Source of the DNA: an uncultured Dialister sp.
GTDB taxonomy: Bacteria > Bacillota > Negativicutes > Veillonellales > Dialisteraceae
Direction of reading: 5' to 3'
NCBI RefSeq assembly: GCF_900538805.1
Contig: NZ_UPZP01000036.1
Span: 1 to 20,058, forward strand
Length of the DNA: 20,058 nt
In this document: positions 1-6,361 of the stretch, piece after piece
How the letters are laid out: each line of letters begins with the position of its first letter
Numbering within the stretch: position 1 is the first letter of the stretch
The notes under the pieces: generated by a model
What the model was told of the DNA's origin: nothing
What the model saw: only the letters and a program-made list of their open reading frames with translations
The model's database searches: none
Translations under genes and position numbers: made by a program

Positions 1-150
1 CGCGAATAGCGAGCTATTTAAGGAGACTTATGACGTAGCATTGGATAAAAATACATATGAAATTCGATTCTGCGAATGAATCAGTGCTTCCCTAGCACTG
101 CATACAATTTCAAGAATGAAAGCAAACACTGATTGAATCAGTGCTTCCCT
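1..150. repeat. Arms of a palindromic intergenic repeat (partial, two tandem half-units)
   Basis: The first 93 bases match one arm of the large palindrome at 15404-15572, starting near its centre (GAATAGCGAGCTATTTAAGG at 4-23) and ending in GAATCAGTGCTTCCCT at 78-93. A second, shorter copy of the outer arm follows at 94-150 and ends in the same GAATCAGTGCTTCCCT (135-150), 57 bases later. The segment is therefore one half-unit plus a partial second half-unit. The rest of the element probably lies outside the window. No ORF is supported here. Confidence 0.7.
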
Positions 151-153
151 CAT

Positions 154-176
154 AAAAAGATGAAATTGTATTTCAA
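154..176 (-). terminator. Possible weak terminator of truA
   Basis: On the minus strand, a short AT-rich stem (TGAAAT, loop ACA, ATTTCA) is followed by TCTTTTT. It overlaps the truA stop codon. The stem is weak, so the call is tentative. Confidence 0.35.
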
Positions 177-910
177 TACGTCACTTTCACCAGCGTAAGC
201 CCCTGCGGCGGAGCAGTGAAACCGGCTGCCGCCCGGTCCTTTGCTTCCAGAATGATGGGGATATCCCCGGGTCTTTTCTTTCCTTCCCCGATTTCCACCA
301 GAGTGCCGGTGATGATGCGTATCATATTCTGCAAAAAGCCATCGCCCCTATAGTCTATGGAAAGTTCTCCGCCCGAAAGGGTCAGGGAAATATCAAAAAT
401 AGTGCGGAGAGCGGATTTTTTAAAATGCTTGTTCCCGCAGAAGGAGGTAAAATCGTGGGTTCCCAGAAGAAGGACGGCGCCCTTCCTCATGGCCTCCACG
501 TCCAGCCGCTCCCCCAGCTGCCACACATAGCGGCGGCGGAAAACATTTTTCTCCGCCTCCACCCGGATGGAGTAGCGGTAATGCTTTTCCTTAGCAGAAA
601 AGCGGCTGTGGAACCTTTCATCCATGATGGTAAGGCCATGAATGGAAATGTCATCGGGAAGAGCCCTGTTCCATGCATCCTCAAGCATTTTCAGGTCATA
701 CGCCTCCTTTAGATGGAAATTGGCATACTGCCCCAGGGCATGGACGCCGGCATCGGTTCTTCCGGCGCCGATGACCTGCGCCTTTTCTCCCGTGATTTTC
801 TCCAGCGTATCTTCCAGCTTTCCCTGGATGGTCTCCTTCGTCCGCACCTGCCGCTGCCAGCCTTCATAGCGGCTTCCGTCATAGGAAACAGTAAATCCGT
901 AGTTCATCAT
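173..910 (-). CDS. truA: tRNA pseudouridine(38-40) synthase TruA
   Basis: TruA converts uridines 38-40 in the anticodon stem-loop of many tRNAs to pseudouridine in the cytoplasm. The 245-residue length is normal for the family. The signature GAGRTDAGVHALGQ lies near residues 48-61, and its Asp (about residue 53) is the catalytic nucleophile. The N-terminal (Y)DG(S/T)xYxGWQ-type motif is also present (YDGSRYEGWQ), as is the C-terminal FLQNMIR motif. Two ATGs lie side by side. TGGAGGG at 914-920 is about 4 nt from the first and 7 nt from the second, so the true start may be 907. The gene stands alone on the minus strand, divergent from the secreted-protein gene, with an extended -10 promoter at 942-950. 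The family call is firm. Confidence 0.97.
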   Translation of the reverse strand: MMNYGFTVSYDGSRYEGWQRQVRTKETIQGKLEDTLEKITGEKAQVIGAGRTDAGVHALGQYANFHLKEAYDLKMLEDAWNRALPDDISIHGLTIMDERFHSRFSAKEKHYRYSIRVEAEKNVFRRRYVWQLGERLDVEAMRKGAVLLLGTHDFTSFCGNKHFKKSALRTIFDISLTLSGGELSIDYRGDGFLQNMIRIITGTLVEIGEGKKRPGDIPIILEAKDRAAAGFTAPPQGLTLVKVTY

Positions 911-941
911 AAGCCCTCCATTTCTGTTTTTCCTACTGTCT

Positions 942-950
942 ATTATAACA
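942..950 (-). promoter_or_regulatory. Extended -10 promoter of truA
   Basis: Read on the minus strand, TGTTATAAT is a perfect TGnTATAAT extended -10, about 30 bases before the truA start. No good -35 hexamer sits 16-18 bases upstream, as is common for extended -10 promoters. Confidence 0.6.
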
Positions 951-955
951 GACGC

Positions 956-1204
956 AAAGGGATCAAAGGGTTCAGAATGTTCAAAGGGTTCAGGGGGTGT
1001 GGTATCGCCCTTTCGACACGCCCTGACGGGCGTGAAGGTTCTTAGGTTTGACGGGGCTCCCGCCCCGAAGGTTCTTAGGTTTAACAGTCCCGGCGGGGCT
1101 AAGGGTTTTGGTATCGTCCTAACGGACGAAGAATCTGAAATCAGCGTTACGGGATTTGCCGCCGGACAGCGGACAGCGGGCAGCCGACAGCCGACAGCCG
1201 ACGG
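956..1204. repeat. Modular hairpin repeat block A with 7-bp tandem repeat
   Basis: This non-coding block begins with GGTTCA(A/G)A-type tracts (about 958-998). Four GC-rich hairpins follow: 1017-1034 (CACGCCC/GGGCGTG), 1052-1067 (CGGGGC/GCCCCG), 1086-1100 and 1115-1128 (CGTCC/GGACG). The spacer GAAGGTTCTTAGGTTTGAC occurs at 1034-1052 and again, with one change, at 1067-1085. From 1163 to 1204 there are six copies of a 7-base unit, C(C/G)GACAG, with small variations. Similar hairpin-and-spacer blocks recur at 3048, 11882, 13544 and 19748. Confidence 0.75.
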
Positions 1205-1247
1205 CGGTCTCTATCCCACTAATTCCTTTTTGTCTCTTCTTCACATA

Positions 1248-1256
1248 TGTTATAAT
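1248..1256 (+). promoter_or_regulatory. Extended -10 promoter of the secreted-protein / aminopeptidase pair
   Basis: TGTTATAAT matches TGnTATAAT exactly, 60 bases before the start at 1317. A T-rich stretch (about 1227-1235) may serve as a poor -35. Confidence 0.6.
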
Positions 1257-1316
1257 AATATAGATTTCATTAGTATGTAACGGGAATAGATTTCTCCCGG
1301 GAAAGTGAGAACCCCT

Positions 1317-1700
1317 ATGAAAAAAATGATGATTGCCCTGAGCGTGGCTGCTGCTATTGCTGCAGGTTCCATGACCGTTTCTGCAGAAAACTACTGGAAA
1401 TACAATGACACCATTTCCATCGACATGGACGAAACCAGTGTGAAGACCACCACCAACGGCCACGAAATCCTCCATTTCGTAGCGGTGGAAGCCATTGATG
1501 GCGGCACCTGCACCTATACCTATGCCTATGACCGCACCGCCGGCACCATTCAGGTGGTGGAAATGGAAAAGGAAACGAAAACCCTTCACTACACCAGCAA
1601 TTTCACTCCCACCTCCATCAATACCAATAACCCCGTCATCCGTGCACGGGCCCAGATGGCAGAAGCGGTATACCAGAGAAAGGTGAACCATAAGAAATAA
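1317..1700 (+). CDS. Small secreted protein of unknown function
   Basis: I do not recognise this protein with confidence. From the ATG at 1317 it has 127 residues and a classical signal peptide: MKK, a hydrophobic alanine-rich core, then a VSA-EN cleavage site near residue 23. The mature part (about 104 residues) has no Cys pair beyond a single Cys and alternates polar and aromatic residues (WKYND, ID, YTYAYDRT), which suggests beta strands. The pattern loosely recalls the surface-adhesin-E-like domains of Negativicutes, but that is a guess. A GTG at 1305 would add four residues. I prefer 1317 because AAAGTGAG lies just upstream of it and MKK is a typical signal-peptide start. Its stop overlaps the next start (TAATG), so the two genes are translationally coupled. 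The mature protein should be periplasmic or surface-exposed. Confidence 0.75.
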   Translation: MKKMMIALSVAAAIAAGSMTVSAENYWKYNDTISIDMDETSVKTTTNGHEILHFVAVEAIDGGTCTYTYAYDRTAGTIQVVEMEKETKTLHYTSNFTPTSINTNNPVIRARAQMAEAVYQRKVNHKK

Positions 1701-2986
1701 TGAACGTGGAGAAACCTGAAACGACTGTGGAAGTCGGCGAAAACCTCATCCATTTCATCGCCCGCTCGCCCTCCGTATTTCATGCAGTCCACGGAGTGAA
1801 GGAGGCCCTTCTCTATTCCGGATTTACGGAAATCCGGGAAGAAGACCCCTGGCATATTGAAAAGGGCGGGAAATACGTGGTCACAAGGAACGGAAGCGCC
1901 CTCATCGCCTTTACGGTGCCAAAAGAGGGGGCCCACTCCTTCCATATCATGGCCTCCCATGCCGATTCTCCCTGCTTTAAAATCAAGGAAAATCCGGAAA
2001 TCAAGGAAGGCCCCTATGTAAAACTGAACGTGGAAGGCTACGGCAGCATGATTATGTCCACCTGGCTTGACCGACCGCTTTCCGTAGCAGGACGGCTCAT
2101 TGTGCGGGAAAACGGCCACATTGCCCAGAAGCTGGCGGCCGTGGACGGCACCATGCTTGTCATCCCATCCGTGGCCATCCACATGGACAGGAACGTGAAC
2201 CACAAAAAGGACTGGAATGTGCAGAAGGACCTTCTTCCTCTCTACGGTCTTTCCACTGAGAAAACATCCTTCATGGACGTCATCGCCGCTTCCGCCAAGG
2301 TGAAAACAGAAGACATCCTGGCCCATGACCTCTACCTTTACAGCCGGGTGCCCGGCACCATCTGGGGCGAAGAAAAGGAATTCATTTCCTCGCCGAAACT
2401 GGATGATCTGCAGTGCGCCTTCGCTGCTTTTCGCGGATTCATGCGGGGCAAAAAGGAAAAGCATATTTCCGTGTATGCCCTCTTTGACAACGAAGAAGTA
2501 GGCAGCGCCACCGCCCGGGGCGCCGGCTCCCCCTTCCTTTCAACCGTACTCAAAAGGCTGTCCTATTCCCTTGGCTATTCCTATGACGAAACCATGGCCA
2601 TGACCGCCAGAAGCTTCATGATTTCCGCAGACAACGCCCACAGCGTCCATCCCAACCATCCGGAATATGCGGACCCCGTGAACCGTCCCGTCATCAACGG
2701 CGGCATCGTCATCAAATACAACGCCCAGCAGCGCTACGCCACCGACGGCCTCTCCGCCGCAAGATTCAAGGAACTGTGCAGAGGTCTTTCCATCCCCGTG
2801 CAGACCTTCACCAATCGGAGCGACAATCCCGGCGGCTCCACCCTGGGAAATATTTCCAATACCCAGGTCTCCATGCCCACCGTGGACATCGGCCTTGCCC
2901 AGCTGGCCATGCATTCCTCCTACGAAACCGCAGGCACCCTGGACACCGCCTACCTGGTGAACGCATCCATCCAGTTCTATAATTAA
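1700..2986 (+). CDS. M18 family aminopeptidase
   Basis: This is a cytosolic dinuclear-zinc metallopeptidase that removes N-terminal residues from peptides. M18 enzymes often prefer acidic or neutral residues. The 428-residue length is typical. The metal and active-site residues of the family are visible: His87 in SHADS, Asp235/236 in PKLDDL, Glu265-Glu266 in DNEEVGS, Asp311 in SADNAH and His405 in MHSSYE. The start overlaps the upstream stop (TAATG) and no strong Shine-Dalgarno precedes it, so translation probably depends on coupling to the small secreted protein. An intrinsic terminator follows directly. Substrate preference cannot be read from the sequence. I leave the symbol blank because apeB and pepI-type names are used inconsistently. 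Confidence 0.95.
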   Translation: MNVEKPETTVEVGENLIHFIARSPSVFHAVHGVKEALLYSGFTEIREEDPWHIEKGGKYVVTRNGSALIAFTVPKEGAHSFHIMASHADSPCFKIKENPEIKEGPYVKLNVEGYGSMIMSTWLDRPLSVAGRLIVRENGHIAQKLAAVDGTMLVIPSVAIHMDRNVNHKKDWNVQKDLLPLYGLSTEKTSFMDVIAASAKVKTEDILAHDLYLYSRVPGTIWGEEKEFISSPKLDDLQCAFAAFRGFMRGKKEKHISVYALFDNEEVGSATARGAGSPFLSTVLKRLSYSLGYSYDETMAMTARSFMISADNAHSVHPNHPEYADPVNRPVINGGIVIKYNAQQRYATDGLSAARFKELCRGLSIPVQTFTNRSDNPGGSTLGNISNTQVSMPTVDIGLAQLAMHSSYETAGTLDTAYLVNASIQFYN

Positions 2987-2988
2987 AA

Positions 2989-3013
2989 GAAACCTCCTTC
3001 GGGAGGTTTTTAT
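2989..3013 (+). terminator. Intrinsic terminator of the M18 aminopeptidase transcript
   Basis: A stem AACCTCC/GGAGGTT (2991-2997 with 3002-3008) closes a TTCG loop and is followed by a T-rich run. It lies only a few bases after the stop. Confidence 0.9.
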
Positions 3014-3047
3014 TATTCCCTATTTTGATGATATAATGAGAGAAATG

Positions 3048-3446
3048 AGGGCCGTTTCGCAGCCCAGGTTCAGAGGGTCCAGAAGGTTCAGAGAGTTCAG
3101 AGGGTGGTGGTATCGCCCTTCGGGCGATGAATTTTATATGCCGCCTTCGGCGGCAGGTTCGCTACGCTCGCTCCCTCCTTTCCCATAGGGAAGGGGCTGC
3201 AGTAACCAAGGGGAAGCATGGCGCATTTCCTACACGCCGCAGGCGCGGTTGTATGGTTTTCGCTGCCGCGTCAGCGATACAACACTTCCCTCTGAACCAG
3301 CCCGCTCTGTGGGCTGAACCGGAGCCGCCCAGGGCTGCAGCCCAATGGCGGCTTGAACCCGGGCGCCAAAGGCGCCTGAACCTTTTCGCATTTCGGGAAT
3401 ACAACCTATCAGTCCACCATCCCACCAGCCCACTATCTCACCATCC
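3048..3446. repeat. Modular hairpin repeat block B
   Basis: No credible gene is present. The block starts with a GGGCCG/CAGCCC hairpin (about 3048-3065) and GGTTCAGAGGG-type tracts. Hairpins follow at 3112-3128 (ATCGCCC/GGGCGAT), 3140-3154 (GCCGCC/GGCGGC), 3260-3275, 3299-3316 (CAGCCC/GGGCTG), 3332-3343 and 3361-3375 (GGCGCC/GGCGCC). The later hairpins are separated by GAACC spacers, the complement of GGTTC. The stretch 3220-3261 is an inverted near-copy of 19919-19960. The motif ATGAATTTTATATGCC after the 3112 hairpin recurs in block 13544-13690. The end, rich in CCACCAGCCCACTA, also recurs inverted near 19893-19918. Confidence 0.75.
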
Positions 3447-3460
3447 AAAGGAGGTTATCC

Positions 3461-4255
3461 ATGAAATTACGAATCGCACTGCTGCAGATGCATGTAGAAA
3501 TGGGAAATCCCAGTGTTAATTTTGCCCATGCCAAAGAATTGATGGAAAGGGCCATGGAGAAGAAGCCGGACATTCTGGTGCTCCCGGAAACATGGAACAC
3601 CGGCTTTTTCCCAAAGGCCAATCTGGCTGAACTGGCTGACGCTGATGGGAAGGAAACCTGCGAACTTCTTTCTTCTATGGCTTCCCGTTTCAACGTCAAT
3701 ATCGTCGGCGGCACCACGGCCGTGAAAGTGGGAAATGATATTTATAACCGTTCCTATATCTTTGACCGGACGGGCAGCCTGGTGGAGAGCTATGATAAAA
3801 TCCATGGCTTCTCCCTGTCCGGAGAGCCAGGCTTCTTCCGCATGGGCAACCATCTGGCCCATTTCGAGCTGGATGGCCTTTCCTGCTCCATGGCCATATG
3901 CTACGACATCCGCTTCCCTGAACTCATCCGGCGGGAAGCGCTGGAGGGAGTGGACCTTTTCTTCGTACCCGCCGCCTGGCCTAAAATCAGGAATCATCAC
4001 TGGGTCACCCTGAACCGGGCCAGGGCCATTGAAAACCAGTTCTACCTGGCCGCCGTAAACCAGGCCGGGAAATCGGGAGATACGGAATACGCCGGAGAAT
4101 CCCTGCTCCTTGACCCCTGGGGCGAGGACATATGCCATCTGGAAGGCGACGAAGAAATCGCCTTCGGCCGGGTGGACACCGATGTGATTCACGAGGTGCG
4201 GAGCCGGATCAACGTGTTCCGCGACCGCCGCCCGGACTGGGATAAAGTAGAATAA
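3461..4255 (+). CDS. Carbon-nitrogen hydrolase, omega-amidase-like (nitrilase superfamily)
   Basis: This 264-residue cytosolic protein is a single nitrilase-superfamily domain of normal length. The catalytic triad is visible: Glu43 (VLPETW), Lys113 (YDKIHGF) and Cys147 (ICYDIRFPE). The CYDIRFPE motif and the PAAWP segment resemble Nit2/YafV-type omega-amidases, which hydrolyse 2-oxoglutaramate or 2-oxosuccinamate from transamination side reactions. Other superfamily substrates cannot be excluded. A perfect AAAGGAGG (3447-3454) sits before the ATG. The next gene starts 36 bases after the stop with no visible terminator or strong promoter between, so the hydrolase and the first prepilin-like gene may share a transcript. 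I see no functional reason for that link. Confidence 0.92.
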   Translation: MKLRIALLQMHVEMGNPSVNFAHAKELMERAMEKKPDILVLPETWNTGFFPKANLAELADADGKETCELLSSMASRFNVNIVGGTTAVKVGNDIYNRSYIFDRTGSLVESYDKIHGFSLSGEPGFFRMGNHLAHFELDGLSCSMAICYDIRFPELIRREALEGVDLFFVPAAWPKIRNHHWVTLNRARAIENQFYLAAVNQAGKSGDTEYAGESLLLDPWGEDICHLEGDEEIAFGRVDTDVIHEVRSRINVFRDRRPDWDKVE

Positions 4256-4291
4256 ATTTCTTCTCTTTGAAAACAGACCGGAGGATTTACC

Positions 4292-4924
4292 ATGAAAAGC
4301 AGCAGACCTTCCGGCGAGAAGGGACAGGACATCATAGAATATGCCCTTCTCCTGGCCATCATCACTTCCCTTGGCTTTTTCATTTACAGCCAGCGTTCCA
4401 TGGCTTCATCCATTTATTCTGTTTTTAACCAGGCAGAAAGTCTGATTGAGACAGGCGCCCGCAGGTCATCTCCCGACTATAAGCCCTTCCTTGATTCCAT
4501 CAGCTCTGCCATCAGGAGCAGAACGTTATTTCTGAAGGAAAATGAATATATCTACTCCGGCACAAAGGCCGGCGATACTCTGGCAAAGCAGCTGGGCATT
4601 CCCGATGACGAAGGAGATGCATGGTCCATCGGAAGAGTAACCAACGAGAAAACAGACACCTACCTTCTTGTCATATATTCCGCTGCCGCCAATGACAATT
4701 ACCCCATTTCCAAAAGAGAAACTGAATGGGAAGTCTATGGGCCCGGCGGTTCCAAACTGGCTTCTCACGGGGCGCCTCTTCCCGTAATACCGGTAACCAA
4801 GTACGGCTTCAAGGCTTTCACCGGAGAGGAAAATAATGAATATGCCCGAGGCTCCTCCGTCTTTGGCCGGGGCAAAGAAGCCATGGTAGTCAAAGGGCCC
4901 GAAGGCAGGAACACGGTCCGCTGA
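4292..4924 (+). CDS. Flp-type prepilin-like protein A with an unrecognised C-terminal domain
   Basis: The protein has 210 residues. Its N-terminus carries a class III (Flp/Tad) prepilin signal: a short basic leader, then G11-Q12 with Glu16-Tyr17 (GQDIIEYALLLAII), followed by a hydrophobic helix to about residue 31. A TadV/CpaA-type prepilin peptidase would cut after Gly11. Real Flp pilins are only about 50-80 residues, so the extra region of roughly 150 residues is unusual. That region contains YIYSGTKAG, LGIP and GDAWSIGR, motifs shared with the next gene. CGGAGG (4279-4284) precedes the ATG. No Tad secretion ATPase, secretin or prepilin peptidase is in the window. Likely role, by inference: a minor pilin or anchored surface protein. 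The function of the C-terminal domain is unknown. Confidence 0.82.
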   Translation: MKSSRPSGEKGQDIIEYALLLAIITSLGFFIYSQRSMASSIYSVFNQAESLIETGARRSSPDYKPFLDSISSAIRSRTLFLKENEYIYSGTKAGDTLAKQLGIPDDEGDAWSIGRVTNEKTDTYLLVIYSAAANDNYPISKRETEWEVYGPGGSKLASHGAPLPVIPVTKYGFKAFTGEENNEYARGSSVFGRGKEAMVVKGPEGRNTVR

Positions 4925-5000
4925 TAAAGTCCTGCAAAAGGTGTTCCCCCCATTCAAACTAATCATACCCCCATGAAATTATGCGGATTTTATATTTTCA

Positions 5001-5029
5001 TAGACAGGAGAACTTTCATAGGATAGAAT
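5001..5029 (+). promoter_or_regulatory. Sigma-70-type promoter of prepilin-like gene B
   Basis: TAGACA (5001-5006) and TAGAAT (5024-5029) are separated by exactly 17 bases, 30 bases before the gene start at 5059. It gives the second paralogue its own transcription. Confidence 0.65.
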
Positions 5030-5058
5030 AATATCCATTAAGAAAGAAGGTGCATCCC

Positions 5059-5715
5059 ATGGGGGAAAAGAACATATCTATAGGTGAAAAAGGGCAGGAT
5101 CTGGTCGAATACGCCCTTCTCCTTGCCATTATCGCAGGTATTGGATTTCTGATTTACAGCCAGAGCCGCATGGGGGATTCCATCCGCACCGTTTTCAACA
5201 ATGCAGGCAGTCTTATGGAGAACGCGGCAGAAAATAATCATCCCAAAAATGAAGATACTCCTCAGTCCATTCCCGATATGATTGGCAAAGCCATTCAGAA
5301 TAACGATAACGGGCTGGGTTCCCTTTTGAATGCAAACTCTACCCTCTATATCTATTCCGGAACCGAAGCCGGGAAAAAGCTGGCTCAAGAGCTGAACATC
5401 CCCTTTGAGCAGGGAGATATATGGTCATTAGGGAGAGAAGTAACTGCTAAGAATAATTACTACGTTTTAGCTTACTATTCTTCTCAAAACGGCCCGATTT
5501 CAAATTATGCCAGCAAAAGCCCCACCTGGAACTGGCGGGCTGACAGCAGCGGTAGAACGACAGCTCGCAGCGGTGATCTTATTTCCGTACCTGCAAAGTA
5601 CTATGTCTACGACCCGGCCACAGGGCAGCAGATTACTTCCGGCTATTACAGTTCTCGGAACACAGCCACCCTGGTGTATGCACCGGGCACAGGAAAGGAA
5701 TATACTATCCGATAA
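5059..5715 (+). CDS. Flp-type prepilin-like protein B, paralogue of the preceding gene
   Basis: The protein has 218 residues from the ATG at 5059. A GTG nine bases upstream lies inside the Shine-Dalgarno-like GAAGG and is unlikely to be the start. The N-terminus repeats the class III prepilin signal (GEKGQDLVEYALLLAII) and is nearly identical to protein A through the helix and beyond (GF-IYSQ, SI--VFN-A-SL-E). The C-terminal part shares YIYSGTEAG, LNIP, GDIWSLGR and a final basic IR end, but otherwise diverges strongly and is rich in Tyr, Ser and Thr (TSGYYSSRNT). The pair looks like a tandem duplication followed by divergence of the exposed part, as expected for surface structures. It has its own promoter and ends in a bidirectional terminator. 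Confidence 0.82.
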   Translation: MGEKNISIGEKGQDLVEYALLLAIIAGIGFLIYSQSRMGDSIRTVFNNAGSLMENAAENNHPKNEDTPQSIPDMIGKAIQNNDNGLGSLLNANSTLYIYSGTEAGKKLAQELNIPFEQGDIWSLGREVTAKNNYYVLAYYSSQNGPISNYASKSPTWNWRADSSGRTTARSGDLISVPAKYYVYDPATGQQITSGYYSSRNTATLVYAPGTGKEYTIR

Positions 5716-5724
5716 ATTGCATGC

Positions 5725-5757
5725 AAAAAGCGGTACTCCATGATGAGTACCGCTTTT
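5725..5757. terminator. Bidirectional terminator between convergent genes
   Basis: A 13-bp stem AAAAGCGGTACTC/GAGTACCGCTTTT closes a 6-base loop. It has T-runs on both strands and separates prepilin-like gene B (plus) from the barrel-like gene (minus). Confidence 0.9.
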
Positions 5758-5769
5758 GTATTGCCGGAT

Positions 5770-6273
5770 TTAGAAATGATAATTCAAACCTACGCCTACG
5801 CCGCTTTCATTGTCTACATCATCCCTGTCGTAGTAGGTGTAGTTCACGTCGATATCAAAGGAAGTAGGTATCAGGTCCAGCGCAAGGCCTGCCTTGTACT
5901 GCCGCTCTTCGCTGGACACAAGAAGCCCTGCATAGGCATCCAGAGGGCCCAGCACATTGGCTTTTCCTTCAATGAGTCCGAACATTTTCGCATCCCGGTC
6001 ATAGTAGTTCCGGCTGCCGGCACCTACGTAGACATGACCGATTTTATATTTCGCATACACGTCCGTTTCATTGCCCCGGTTGTTCCAGTGACGGTATTCC
6101 GCGCCTACTGCCAGTTTGGGAATGGGCTTCACTTCGATGTGGGCGCTGTGAATGCCGTCGGCGGCGCTGTTGTATCCATATCCCACTTCCGTATCCATAA
6201 TGCCGCCAAAAGCGCCGGCCATACCCGTGCCTGCCAGGGTCAGGGCGGCGGCCATGCATAAAATCTTTTTCAT
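5770..6273 (-). CDS. Small outer-membrane beta-barrel-like protein
   Basis: From the ATG at 6273 the protein has 167 residues. AAAGGAGG lies directly upstream, so the longer TTG-initiated reading is unlikely. The signal peptide has MKK, a hydrophobic core and a likely cleavage near GMAGA-FGG. The mature part of about 145 residues alternates polar and hydrophobic residues with many Tyr and Gly (EVGYGYN, VYAKYKIGHVYVGAGSRNYY, FDIDVNYTYYD). It ends in GVGLNYHF, the C-terminal Phe pattern read by the BAM machinery. The size fits an 8-stranded barrel. I do not recognise a specific family. If right, it shows that the host has an outer membrane. It is transcribed alone from a visible promoter. Confidence 0.78.
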   Translation of the reverse strand: MKKILCMAAALTLAGTGMAGAFGGIMDTEVGYGYNSAADGIHSAHIEVKPIPKLAVGAEYRHWNNRGNETDVYAKYKIGHVYVGAGSRNYYDRDAKMFGLIEGKANVLGPLDAYAGLLVSSEERQYKAGLALDLIPTSFDIDVNYTYYDRDDVDNESGVGVGLNYHF

Positions 6274-6308
6274 AGAGGTCCTCCTTTCCAAACAGTATTT
6301 ACACTTTT

Positions 6309-6337
6309 ATTATATACTAAAATGGCTGAAAAATTAA
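6309..6337 (-). promoter_or_regulatory. Promoter of the barrel-like protein gene
   Basis: On the minus strand, TTAATT (6332-6337), a 17-base spacer and TATAAT (6309-6314) are found 36 bases before the start. The -35 is weak and the -10 is perfect. Confidence 0.6.
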
Positions 6338-6361
6338 GGACTTTTAAGAAAGAATAAAAAG

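Noticed and set aside
3127..3519. A 130-residue plus-strand ORF before the carbon-nitrogen hydrolase
   Set aside because: It is made of GC-rich hairpin repeats and overlaps the hydrolase start, which has a perfect Shine-Dalgarno.
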